Assembly (NCBI GenBank): GCA_021166835.1
Contig: JAJPEN010000006.1
Span: 1-64,000 of the forward strand
Origin: Burkholderiaceae bacterium
Lineage (GTDB): Bacteria; Pseudomonadota; Gammaproteobacteria; Burkholderiales; Burkholderiaceae
Reading direction: 5' to 3'
DNA length: 64,000 nt
Position numbers and translations under genes: made by a program. Below the pieces are notes generated by a model that was not told the origin of the DNA, made no database searches, and saw only the letters and a program-made list of their open reading frames with translations. Below are positions 44,686 through 53,095 of this stretch, piece after piece (position 1 is the stretch's first letter; each line of letters starts with the position of its first letter).

Positions 44686-45612
44686 GTGAGCGAGTCGGTT
44701 TCCGTCGTAATACCGGTTTACAACCGCGCGGCCACGCTTGCCAGGGCCATCGATTCCGTCCTCGCGCAAACGCACCCCGTCGAGGAGATATGGATCGTCG
44801 ACGACGGTTCGCGCGACGATTCTCCCGCGGTGGCCCAGCGCTACGCGGCCCGCCATGAATCAGTCCGGTTCCTGCGTCAGCACCATGCCGGTGCTGCCTC
44901 GGCCCGCAATCTCGGCATGTCGCAAGCCAACTCGACCTGGATTGCGTTCCTCGACTCCGATGACCGCTGGCATCCTGAGAAAAATGCGCGGTGCATGCAG
45001 ATGATCAATTCGTGCCCCGAGTGCGATTTCCTCCACACCTCCTACTTCGTCGAACGCAATGGCAACCTGCAACCTCGACTGAACAATGTACGTGAGATCC
45101 GTGAAGACAGGAAAAGGATGCTGTCGATCTTCGGCGTGAAGACCTCCACGGTCTGCTTCCGGCACAGCCTGCTCGACGGCACCGGCTTCTTTCGCGAAGA
45201 TCTTCACACTTGCGAGGACTACGAATTGTTCTGGCGACTGATAGCGGTTTCGCGTCGGATTGCCTACCTCACCGACAACCTGGTCACCGTCGTCGAAAGC
45301 GCCAACAGTCTCACGGCGGTCACCGACCCGCTCGATCGTCGCAAGGACGACGCACTCGCGATCAGCTCGGCACTTACGTGGATACGGACGCGGTCCGACG
45401 ATCCCGAATTGGTCTCCGGGATGCGTTCGCACCAATACTGGGCATTCGTCGAATTGATGCGAGTCGGCTTGAAGACCGCCAGTCTTCCGGCCGTCGCCCA
45501 GAGTTTCGGTTTCGCGGCTCGTCACCTAGGCCTATCGCGAGGCTCTAGAGCGGCAATGTCGGCACTCGCAAGCCTGCACCGCGACACACGAGAGAATCGC
45601 CGACCGGGGTAG
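44686..45612 (+). CDS. Glycosyltransferase, GT2 family
   Basis: A 308-residue GT-A transferase. SVSVVIPVYNRAATLARAIDS, WIVDDGSRDDS and GAASARNLGMSQANSTWIAFLDSDDRW are canonical, and CEDYELFWRL contains the catalytic-base region. The open frame extends far upstream inside the flippase gene, but the conserved N-terminus puts the start at GTG 44686. The ribosome site is weak. It is the last gene of the 16-gene + strand run that starts at 25896. Confidence 0.86.
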   Translation: MSESVSVVIPVYNRAATLARAIDSVLAQTHPVEEIWIVDDGSRDDSPAVAQRYAARHESVRFLRQHHAGAASARNLGMSQANSTWIAFLDSDDRWHPEKNARCMQMINSCPECDFLHTSYFVERNGNLQPRLNNVREIREDRKRMLSIFGVKTSTVCFRHSLLDGTGFFREDLHTCEDYELFWRLIAVSRRIAYLTDNLVTVVESANSLTAVTDPLDRRKDDALAISSALTWIRTRSDDPELVSGMRSHQYWAFVELMRVGLKTASLPAVAQSFGFAARHLGLSRGSRAAMSALASLHRDTRENRRPG

Positions 45613-45725
45613 GTCATGCGTCCGCCGGCTGGTGCCCGAGCGACGCGGAAATCCATGTGGTGGCGGCAACCAGGATGACGGGAAGCGCGAACAACACCCC
45701 CTCAAGAGGTGCCCAAGGATCGACA

Positions 45726-45741
45726 CGGCGTTGACATTGCT
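45726..45741 (+). promoter_or_regulatory. Candidate sigma-54 promoter for the propeller lipoprotein
   Basis: CGGCGTTGACATTGCT has GG at 45727-45728 and GC at 45739-45740, exactly ten bases apart as required for -24/-12 elements, with a good TTGCT block. Transcription would begin near 45752, leaving a leader of about 70 bases. The 212-base gap 45613-45824 has no gene. PrsR, a sigma-54 activator, is encoded in the same window. The -24 box (CGGCG) is a partial match to TGGCAC. Confidence 0.55.
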
Positions 45742-45824
45742 TTCACGTATCCGTCGGCTTGTCGGGTTCACCGAAGTCGTAGAACATCGGGTCCTCGAAG
45801 CGGCGCATCGAGGAAGGAAGAACA

Positions 45825-47942
45825 ATGCCGTCAAAATTCTCCCGCTGGTTTGGCGCCTTGGTGCTTCTCGCCGGCGTGGCTGGATGCGGCGGCTCCGGAG
45901 GAGCGGGGACGGAAACGCAGACGGCGCCTGATTCGGGTCCGGCTCCTGGGCAAGAGGAACCGCGGACGCCCTCGCCGTCCGACATCGTCGTCCTTCGCGG
46001 CACGGATCCCTCCGTCAAGACAACCGGTACCTTTGTCCGCATCGACGGAGGACCGCTCGCCGAGAGCGCGCAGGTGCTCCAGAGCACCGGCGACGGCGCC
46101 GCTCGCGCCGTGTTCGAGGTGAGCGTTCCGCGTACCGGCTATTACGACGTCGCGGTCCGCTGGCCGAAACCCGCCTTCGAACCGGCGGCAGTCGCCGTAT
46201 CGGTGGATCACCGGTTCGGCGTCGTCGATGCAGCGGTGCTCGATCAGGGGACGTCGATTGGCGAGTGGAACTCGATCGGCGTCTTCCCATTCGAAGCCGG
46301 CGGCGACGACACCATCGCGCTCATCAAGATCGGCGCCTCGACGCTCGTCGTCGATGCGATCCGACTGCATTGGGAAGGAAACACGGCGCCCGCCCTCGAA
46401 CAGGCCGAGGCGACGCTACCGGTCGGTCAGGTCGATGACGCGTACTCCGGTCAACTGTCTGCGCACGGCGGCGTGGCACCGTACCGCTGGAGCGCGACAC
46501 GCGGCGAGTTCCCTCCTGGCCTCGCGCTCGAAGCTTCCACCGGGAAGCTGACCGGAACCCCGAGCGCCGCCGGCGTTTTCACGCCGATCGTAGAAGTGCG
46601 CGACGCGGCGGGCGCCGTGGCCGATGCGGTCGTGCGCATCGAGATTCTCGCTGCCACCGATCCCGTTCCCGAAGACCCGTCTCCGGATCTGCGCGAACTG
46701 TCCGAAATCGTGCGCACGATGCCGGAAGGCGAGTGGAAGAAAGTCAATCTCAACGAATTCTCGAGCGCCTGGCCGCCGCTCGATCTGCGCCCGGGCTACT
46801 ACGGCAACCCGGCTGCGATCATCCGCGCCTGGAGCTCGTTCGCCTGGGACTCGAAGCGCGGCAACCTCATTCTCTACGGCGGCGGCCACGCGAACTACAG
46901 CGGCAACGACGTCTATTTCTGGCGCGGCTCCACCCGCAAATGGGAACGTGCCTCGCTGCCGAGTGCGATCCGCCAGGACAGCGTCGGTCATTGGCACGCG
47001 GTGGACGGGCCGTACAACGCCCCCGCATCGGCCCACACCTACGACAATTCAATCTATCTTCCCATCGTCGATCGCTTCCTCACGCTCGGCGGCGCCGCGT
47101 TCAACAACGGCTGGAACTACGTGCTCGAGGACGGCGCCGGCCGTACCGGGCCGTACCTGTTCGATCCGAACAGGGCGGATCCGATGAAGGTGGGCGGCAC
47201 CACCGGCTCACACATCCAGCGTGGCGGCGCGCATCCGGAAGTCGTCGGCGGGCGCATGTGGCAGAACCGGGACGCCTTCCGGAACGGAAGGCTCGTCATG
47301 CCCAGCGGCTACAGCTTCATCAACGCCTGCACGGCATACGCGCAGGAGAACGGCAAGGACGTCGTCTATATCCGGCAGACCTATGCGCTGCATCGATACA
47401 CCTTGCACGAGCTGAGCGACCCGACGAAGGACACGTGGGAGAAGGTCGGTACGTACTGGGACGGCCCCGGGAACCAGGTAGCCTGCGGATACGATGCGGT
47501 GCGCCGGCTCTTCGTACGCACGGCAATCAACGATGTCCCCTTCGTCTACTGGAACCTGAACACGCCCGGGGCATCGAACCGCGATCAGACCGTCGTTCCG
47601 CTCGATGCAAGCGGCGAATTCGCGCGGATGCTATCGAGCGGAACGATGTCGATCCGCAACTGCGGCTTCGACTTCGACCCCACGCGCGCGCGCTTCATGC
47701 TGTGGTGCGGCGGCGGGCAGGTCTGGATGCTGCAGCCTCCGGCGACGATCTCGCGCGAAGGCTGGACGATCGAGAAGCAGCGGGCGCCGAGGCAGGCCGT
47801 GCCCGGCGCCGACGTCGGCACCGGCATCCTCGGCAAATGGAAGTACGCGCCGAACCTCGACGCCTTCGTCGCCTTGCAGGATCCGAATGCCGGAAACGTC
47901 TGGATCTACAAGCCGGTCGGCTGGAGGAATCCGTCGCCCTGA
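45825..47942 (+). CDS. Lipoprotein with golvesin-like, Ig-like and beta-propeller domains
   Basis: A 705-residue surface lipoprotein. The lipid-modified Cys is C21 (LLAGVAGC) followed by Gly, which favours the outer membrane. After a Gly/Thr/Pro-rich linker come a golvesin/xanthan-lyase-like module (about 55-180) and a putative Ig domain (about 186-275, GQLSAHGGVAPYRW and GTPSAAGVFTP). A Kelch/galactose-oxidase-like propeller fills the rest (from about 300). The propeller has GGGHANYSGN at 352-361 and blade ends such as GKWKYAPNLDAFVALQD. The same propeller forms the C-terminus of the protein at 49678-53019. AGGAAGGAAG precedes the ATG and a sigma-54-type promoter lies upstream. Glycan binding is likely; enzymatic activity is not shown. 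Confidence 0.72.
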   Translation: MPSKFSRWFGALVLLAGVAGCGGSGGAGTETQTAPDSGPAPGQEEPRTPSPSDIVVLRGTDPSVKTTGTFVRIDGGPLAESAQVLQSTGDGAARAVFEVSVPRTGYYDVAVRWPKPAFEPAAVAVSVDHRFGVVDAAVLDQGTSIGEWNSIGVFPFEAGGDDTIALIKIGASTLVVDAIRLHWEGNTAPALEQAEATLPVGQVDDAYSGQLSAHGGVAPYRWSATRGEFPPGLALEASTGKLTGTPSAAGVFTPIVEVRDAAGAVADAVVRIEILAATDPVPEDPSPDLRELSEIVRTMPEGEWKKVNLNEFSSAWPPLDLRPGYYGNPAAIIRAWSSFAWDSKRGNLILYGGGHANYSGNDVYFWRGSTRKWERASLPSAIRQDSVGHWHAVDGPYNAPASAHTYDNSIYLPIVDRFLTLGGAAFNNGWNYVLEDGAGRTGPYLFDPNRADPMKVGGTTGSHIQRGGAHPEVVGGRMWQNRDAFRNGRLVMPSGYSFINACTAYAQENGKDVVYIRQTYALHRYTLHELSDPTKDTWEKVGTYWDGPGNQVACGYDAVRRLFVRTAINDVPFVYWNLNTPGASNRDQTVVPLDASGEFARMLSSGTMSIRNCGFDFDPTRARFMLWCGGGQVWMLQPPATISREGWTIEKQRAPRQAVPGADVGTGILGKWKYAPNLDAFVALQDPNAGNVWIYKPVGWRNPSP

Positions 47943-48677
47943 TCAGGCAGGCACCTGCTCAACGGCTCCGGCGTTCGCCGGCGTTTGCCGCGTCCGCGGC
48001 AACACGACGATATAGACGGCTTCGCTGATCGGAGCCGCGAGGCGATGGCGCTGCGTCTCGCGCAGCCCACACGCATCGAGCAGCCGATGGACCTGCTCTT
48101 CGGTGATCGGGAAACGGGCCGACGGCTGGTGGCCGAGCAGCGATTTCACGCGTCGTCGAAGCCGCTGGTACGGCGAGCTGAACGAATGGTTGATGACGAT
48201 GGGGCCGCGGCTCAGCGCCGCAACCCCGCGAAGGAAAGCGATCTGCTCGTCCAATGGAAAATGCATGAGCACGCGCGCACAGAGCACCCCGTCGAAGCGG
48301 GGATCGCTTTCGGTGAGCGACCTCGCATCGGCGACTTCCGTCGAAAAGAGGTCGCCGAAGCGCCCAAGGCGCTCGTGGGCGACCTGCAGCATCTGCTCGG
48401 AGATGTCCATGCCGTGCACGCGAAAGCCTGCCTCGAGCAGCGGCTCCGCGAGCCGCCCGGTGCCGCAGGGGATGTCGGCGACGCGTGCTCCTGCTGGAAG
48501 CAACCGGGCGAAGATCGAACGAACGAGTCGTCGTTCACGATCATTGAAGACCCGGCCGGCAAGACTCGAGAATCGCTCGCCGTCGTAGTTGCGTGCGACA
48601 CGCGTGTCTCGATAATGCGTATTGGCATCCCAGCCATTTCCCTCGTGGCTCTTACTGCTCATCCCGGTCGTCTCCAT
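47943..48677 (-). CDS. Class I SAM-dependent methyltransferase
   Basis: A 244-residue methyltransferase with SAM-binding VADIPCGTGRLAEPLLEAGF, MDISEQML and the post-motif DGVLCARVLMHFPLD. The gene starts at the ATG that overlaps the stop of the upstream kinase by one base (TAATG); ATG at 48662 is an alternative. It is the last gene of a minus strand group with the kinase and the 1113-residue exported protein, and converges on the lipoprotein gene with no gap. Acceptor unknown; a phosphosugar made by the kinase is one possibility. Confidence 0.83.
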   Translation of the reverse strand: METTGMSSKSHEGNGWDANTHYRDTRVARNYDGERFSSLAGRVFNDRERRLVRSIFARLLPAGARVADIPCGTGRLAEPLLEAGFRVHGMDISEQMLQVAHERLGRFGDLFSTEVADARSLTESDPRFDGVLCARVLMHFPLDEQIAFLRGVAALSRGPIVINHSFSSPYQRLRRRVKSLLGHQPSARFPITEEQVHRLLDACGLRETQRHRLAAPISEAVYIVVLPRTRQTPANAGAVEQVPA

Positions 48678-49621
48678 TAAGCAGCCGGAAACACGGCGTC
48701 CGATAGTCGTTTGAGATCTTCGAGCAACAGTGGACGCCGGAACCAGCGCTGCGCAGGGCCGGCTGCGGAAGCATTCAACCACAAACTGACGAGGAAGTAC
48801 CCGCGCAGCCAGCGCAGCGCGTCCTCATCGAAGGGCATGAGGCTGCGGTAGCCACGAAGTACAGCTGCTTCCATCTCTCCGGATCGTCGATGCACGCGGC
48901 GCGACAGCGGGTTTCCCATTGAAACGACCATTTGTCCGAGAAACTGGGCAAGGTCGTACTCGACGAGATTGCGATACCCTGCGTGAGCGTCGATGCCGTA
49001 GATCCGCGTACCGGATACGAGAAAGTTGTCGGGCTTCGCGTCGCCGTGCAATCTCGCGCGCTTGAAACGTCTGCCGTCGAAGGAACGCCGCTCATTTTCG
49101 AGCCATTCGATGGTCAAGCGGGCGGGATGGTGCGGTGCCAGACGAGCCGACCGAATCCGCAAGCTCGCGCACTTCTCCTCGAAATCGACCGGCCCTTCTT
49201 CGCAGGCCATGACCTGATGAAACGCGGCAAACCAGCGGCCGATCCCTTCGAGGAGTCGGTCCTGGACCTCCGGCGAGCTCGCACGCAGGACGCGAGATGC
49301 GGTATCAGCCTCCAGGTATTCCATCACGATCGTCGCGTCGCGCAGCGCGAGCGGTTGCAGCACGTGGAACCCGCCGACACGATCCGACTGCTCGAAAAGC
49401 TGCCGCTCCAGGAGGAACTGCTGCTGTGCGGCGAACCGGGCCGCCGCGACGCTCTCTGCCTTCAATGCCTTGAGGAACACCAGCCGTCCGCAACGGATGC
49501 AACGGGCCGTGCCGGTTTTCGAGTTGTGTCGGAGTTGCACGGACGAAAGCCGCCAATCGATCTGGCGGCAATCCGGGCATTCGAGCGCGGATACAGCCGC
49601 GCTCAGCTCCGGATCCTTCAT
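48677..49621 (-). CDS. APH-like sugar/lipid kinase with N-terminal zinc-ribbon motif
   Basis: A 314-residue protein. The N-terminus carries two CxxC pairs (C15/C18 and C41/C44) spaced like a zinc ribbon. The kinase part has a likely ATP Lys region (FLKALKAES), HGDAKPDN at 192-199 as catalytic loop and GIDAHAG in place of the metal-binding DFG. This resembles aminoglycoside, choline and lipopolysaccharide-core kinases. It may phosphorylate a sugar of the surface glycan. The zinc-ribbon fusion is unusual in this kinase class. It lies 56 bases after the exported protein gene and is coupled to the methyltransferase (TAATG). Confidence 0.72.
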   Translation of the reverse strand: MKDPELSAAVSALECPDCRQIDWRLSSVQLRHNSKTGTARCIRCGRLVFLKALKAESVAAARFAAQQQFLLERQLFEQSDRVGGFHVLQPLALRDATIVMEYLEADTASRVLRASSPEVQDRLLEGIGRWFAAFHQVMACEEGPVDFEEKCASLRIRSARLAPHHPARLTIEWLENERRSFDGRRFKRARLHGDAKPDNFLVSGTRIYGIDAHAGYRNLVEYDLAQFLGQMVVSMGNPLSRRVHRRSGEMEAAVLRGYRSLMPFDEDALRWLRGYFLVSLWLNASAAGPAQRWFRRPLLLEDLKRLSDAVFPAA

Positions 49622-49677
49622 GATGAGGAGGCCCCGACGATCGGAATCCCGTTTCTCATGGCTCCACGGCGTTCCTG

Positions 49678-52600
49678 TCAGTCGGCAGTACGAATGAAGA
49701 ATATGTTTGTGTCGGCATCGCGCATGAAGACGAGTCCCTTCATCTCCGGAACGTAAGTAAAACGTCCGTAGATGTAATGCAACCCGCCCTTGGCCACCTC
49801 GTTGGATGGGACGTTCCCGGTCACCTCGGCTACCGTGACGTCGAATCTGTCTGCGTCGATCCGATACAGTTTCGAGTCGCCGCGTCTCCAGAACCAGAAT
49901 ACGTCTACCGCAGAGTCGTACACGAGTTGCCCGGAACCGGCTGCCGCCTGGGCCGCGGGTCCCGTCACTTCGATGCGCGAGATACGGGCTTCGGCGTTCA
50001 GATCGAACACCGCTGCTCCGACGTTTATGTTGGAAAGTCGCAGCATACGGTTGCGCCGCGTATCGATCGCGTACGGCGTCTCGTAGCGCGATGGACCTCG
50101 GTCGCCCAACCGGTTCCAACGGTTGCTCGCCTGGTTCCAGCGAAAGAGTTGTCCGCGCGGCGAGTGAACGTAGACGTTTCCGTCGGCGTCCTTCGCCACG
50201 CCCGCGGCGTACGAAGCGATGCCCGGCTGGTCCGGCAATGTGCCGTCCGGCAGATAGTCGTTGGTTTCCGGATCGAACGCATCGACGGTGTCCGCGCTGT
50301 TGGCGGTCTTCGACCACAGCGCCGGCGCACCGAAGAAGCCGAGAATGTTCCGCTGGTCGATGAACTGCAGGGTCCAATACGTGTGACGTGCCGCCGGACG
50401 TCCGTCGGCGTAGTGAGCCGGCCCCTTGTCCGCGATCGGCGGCGCTTCGCTCGGCTCGTTGCGGCGTACCCAGACCGGCTTCTCTGCGCCCAGCCTGATC
50501 GAGAAGATCTCGTTCCCGGCGTAATCCGCGTGTCCGCCGCCGGCGATGAACAACTCGCTTCCCTTCGTCTTGAGCGCCCCCCCCGAGTACGCCAGGATCC
50601 CTTTCTTTCCCATGACGCCGAGCGAACCTCGGTAGTCGCGAAATGCCTTCGCCTCGGATAGACGGGTATCCGGAATCTCGTACCAGCGGTACAGCGGCAG
50701 CTTCGCAGCCCACGAAGGCATCGCCGGCTCGACTCCCACCGGACGCGATGGCGGCAACCTGCCCGCCGACTTCGGCGAGACGTCGCTCGTGCGGACCACT
50801 CCTTCGGCTCGCTTCAAGCGGTCATTGGGCTCGTCGGCCTCTCGCGCAAGGCCCCGCGGAACCAACGCCCATTTCGGATCGGCTTCCCAGCCCCAGGCGG
50901 CGAAATGAGGTGCGCCGAAGCGCAGCCATGCCGCTTCGCTACCCGGCGTACCCCAGGTCGAAGCGAGCGCGGCGAGCGCGACGGTTGCGAAGCCCTGATC
51001 GAGCGAGTTCGTGCTGTTCGCGTTCGGGCGCGCGCGAGGCGCCCATTGCGACGCGCCGTCGTAATCCTGGTACTGCGCAGCAACGTGGGCCCATCGCTGA
51101 TACAGCGCGCCGGTCCTTGCGTCGACGAAGGGCAGCGTGTAGTCGCCGAGATGATAGGGGTCCGCGCCCTCGGCCAGCACCTGCTGCACGAAAAAGGGCG
51201 CGAACCATTGCTTCAGCGCCTGAGCAGGCAGGTCGAGCTCGACGGCCCGATTCAATGAGTACATGAGGAACGCGTGCATCCAGATCGCATCGCGCCGCTT
51301 GACCGAACCGCCCGATCCGTAGCCGTCGTTCCCTTCGCTCCAGTAGTGCAACGGATTCCCGTCGCGCAGGCGCCCCTTCGAGCAGTCGCCTGCAGTGTTC
51401 GCCCATTTCCAGTCGCTGCGCTGGAAGTTGTCGTCGCGCCGTACGCCGCGCGTGCCCTCGAAGCGTACGATCGTGTCCTCGACGGCTTCGTGCAGGTAGC
51501 GCCGGAAGGGCGGATCCTCCTCGGGTGCCGCCCATGCGGCCTCGGCAAGCATGCGAAAGCCCCACGCAACGCCGCGCAGTTGCCCGCCGATCCCGAGATG
51601 GGATCGGTCGGCGCCCTTCGAATAGCAGAACAGGCCGTATAGTCCCCAGGAGTTGTCGAGCAGCGAGAAGCTCGCCCAGAACTCCAGTTGCTCGAGGTAG
51701 AAGTGCTCCCCCGTCAGCAGGTAAGGGAGGAAAAACGGCTGAGGCTGATGCGCGTTGTCGGGGTTCCACCCCTTCCGGTCGAGTGCCCCGACCGGCTTCA
51801 CGCGGTCCTGGGCGTCGGTATAGCCGTAGCCGAGATCGAGCATTGCCAGCGTAGGGCGCGCATAGGCGGAAACCGGCTTGCCAAGCGCGTGCCCCGTGTG
51901 CCCGCGGTCGACGAAGCGGGCGACCGCCCCTTCCCTCAGATGGACGGGCCAGGCGGCCGCGAGATCGGCCTGTCCGAGCGCGACTTCGCGAAGCTCGGCG
52001 CTACCGTCGTAGAGCCAGGCAACCATCCACTTTGGATAAGGCCCCAGATCCGGGCGGCCGCCCGTGGTCGGCATCGCGGGAGTCCACAATCCGCGCTCGA
52101 AGATGTCCTTGCGCGCCGAAGCCCAACTCTTCGCGATCGCCGACCGGCTCGCAGCTGACAGACGGATCGAGGAGTCGTAGTTCGGAATCGCCTGCGTGCT
52201 GGCGAGGTACGCGACGTTGTAGTCGATGTCGAGCGGCGCCGGTGCCCGCCCCTGCCAGAACGTGCGCGTCCAGCGCGACATGTAGACATGCTCGACGCTG
52301 GCACGCCGATACGCTTCCTTCGGCTTGTCGTGGCCGAGCGTGATCGAGACGTCGTAGTGCTGGTTCTGCAGCTTCTCGGTGTCCGTGATCTCGGCAATCA
52401 CGCGCGTGCGCGTCGTCTTCAGCGCAGGCCAGAACTGGACTTCGAACGACGGACGCACCGACCGATGTTCATCGGTTCCCAGGTCGGCCGATTTGCCAGC
52501 ATGGTCGGCGACGATTGCCGTCGTCACGATCGGTCCTTTCGTCCACAGCGTGAACTTGCCGCGGGAGATCAGATCGCGCGCCGAGGCGCTTCCCGCGGCG

Positions 52601-53019
52601 CCGGCGTTCAGCGCCAGCACGGCGTCGAAGTCGAAGACATCACCGAGCATCGACGCCCGATCGAGCGCGTCTTCGTCGCGGCAAGGCCCGTCGATGAAGC
52701 TTAGTTCCACCGCGCCCTGCGCCGGGAGCCGGGGCAGGATCGCCGAGACGACGGCGAAGCGCACGGAGCCGTCCGCATGGCGCGTCTTGACGTCGGCCTG
52801 TGACGGAATCGGCCAGCCGTCGACCAGCAGTTGCGGGCAGCGCGCGATCTCGGCGGAACGAAACGGCCGTCCGAACTGCAGCGGCTGGTCGACGAGCGCC
52901 CGCCCTTCGCTGCTGCGCACCTGCAGTGTGTTGCGCACACCGCTCTCCGGCAGCGCGGGGACGGGCGAGAGCGCAAGTACCGCAGCAATCGCGGACAGCA
53001 CGGCTCTTCCGAAGTGCAT
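49678..53019 (-). CDS. Exported lyase-like protein with C-terminal beta-propeller, 1113 aa
   Basis: A signal peptide (AVLSAIAAVLALSPVPALP) and an excellent ribosome site (AGGAGGT four bases before ATG) mark it as expressed and exported. Residues 31-112 (ALVDQPLQFGRPF, then DVKTRHADGSVRFAVV) resemble the RIFT-barrel N-terminus of exo-rhamnogalacturonan-lyase-like (YetA/PcRGLX) proteins. Residues about 300-720 are Trp/Tyr-rich helices consistent with an alpha/alpha toroid, as in many polysaccharide lyases. Residues about 790-1113 are a propeller with GGGHADYAGN at 827-836, homologous to the lipoprotein at 45825-47942. Degradation or trimming of an acidic glycan is inferred from fold resemblance; catalytic residues are not identified. 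Confidence 0.7.
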   Translation of the reverse strand: MHFGRAVLSAIAAVLALSPVPALPESGVRNTLQVRSSEGRALVDQPLQFGRPFRSAEIARCPQLLVDGWPIPSQADVKTRHADGSVRFAVVSAILPRLPAQGAVELSFIDGPCRDEDALDRASMLGDVFDFDAVLALNAGAAGSASARDLISRGKFTLWTKGPIVTTAIVADHAGKSADLGTDEHRSVRPSFEVQFWPALKTTRTRVIAEITDTEKLQNQHYDVSITLGHDKPKEAYRRASVEHVYMSRWTRTFWQGRAPAPLDIDYNVAYLASTQAIPNYDSSIRLSAASRSAIAKSWASARKDIFERGLWTPAMPTTGGRPDLGPYPKWMVAWLYDGSAELREVALGQADLAAAWPVHLREGAVARFVDRGHTGHALGKPVSAYARPTLAMLDLGYGYTDAQDRVKPVGALDRKGWNPDNAHQPQPFFLPYLLTGEHFYLEQLEFWASFSLLDNSWGLYGLFCYSKGADRSHLGIGGQLRGVAWGFRMLAEAAWAAPEEDPPFRRYLHEAVEDTIVRFEGTRGVRRDDNFQRSDWKWANTAGDCSKGRLRDGNPLHYWSEGNDGYGSGGSVKRRDAIWMHAFLMYSLNRAVELDLPAQALKQWFAPFFVQQVLAEGADPYHLGDYTLPFVDARTGALYQRWAHVAAQYQDYDGASQWAPRARPNANSTNSLDQGFATVALAALASTWGTPGSEAAWLRFGAPHFAAWGWEADPKWALVPRGLAREADEPNDRLKRAEGVVRTSDVSPKSAGRLPPSRPVGVEPAMPSWAAKLPLYRWYEIPDTRLSEAKAFRDYRGSLGVMGKKGILAYSGGALKTKGSELFIAGGGHADYAGNEIFSIRLGAEKPVWVRRNEPSEAPPIADKGPAHYADGRPAARHTYWTLQFIDQRNILGFFGAPALWSKTANSADTVDAFDPETNDYLPDGTLPDQPGIASYAAGVAKDADGNVYVHSPRGQLFRWNQASNRWNRLGDRGPSRYETPYAIDTRRNRMLRLSNINVGAAVFDLNAEARISRIEVTGPAAQAAAGSGQLVYDSAVDVFWFWRRGDSKLYRIDADRFDVTVAEVTGNVPSNEVAKGGLHYIYGRFTYVPEMKGLVFMRDADTNIFFIRTAD

Positions 53020-53095
53020 TGGACCTCCTGGTTCGGGTCGTCCCCGCTACCGCAGTACGATACCGGCGGAACGAATTTCCGGTGAAGCAAGCAAG

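Noticed and set aside
45731..45736. TTGACA as a sigma-70 -35 box
   Set aside because: No TATAAT-like hexamer lies 16-18 bases downstream, and the same bases fit a sigma-54 element with exact spacing.
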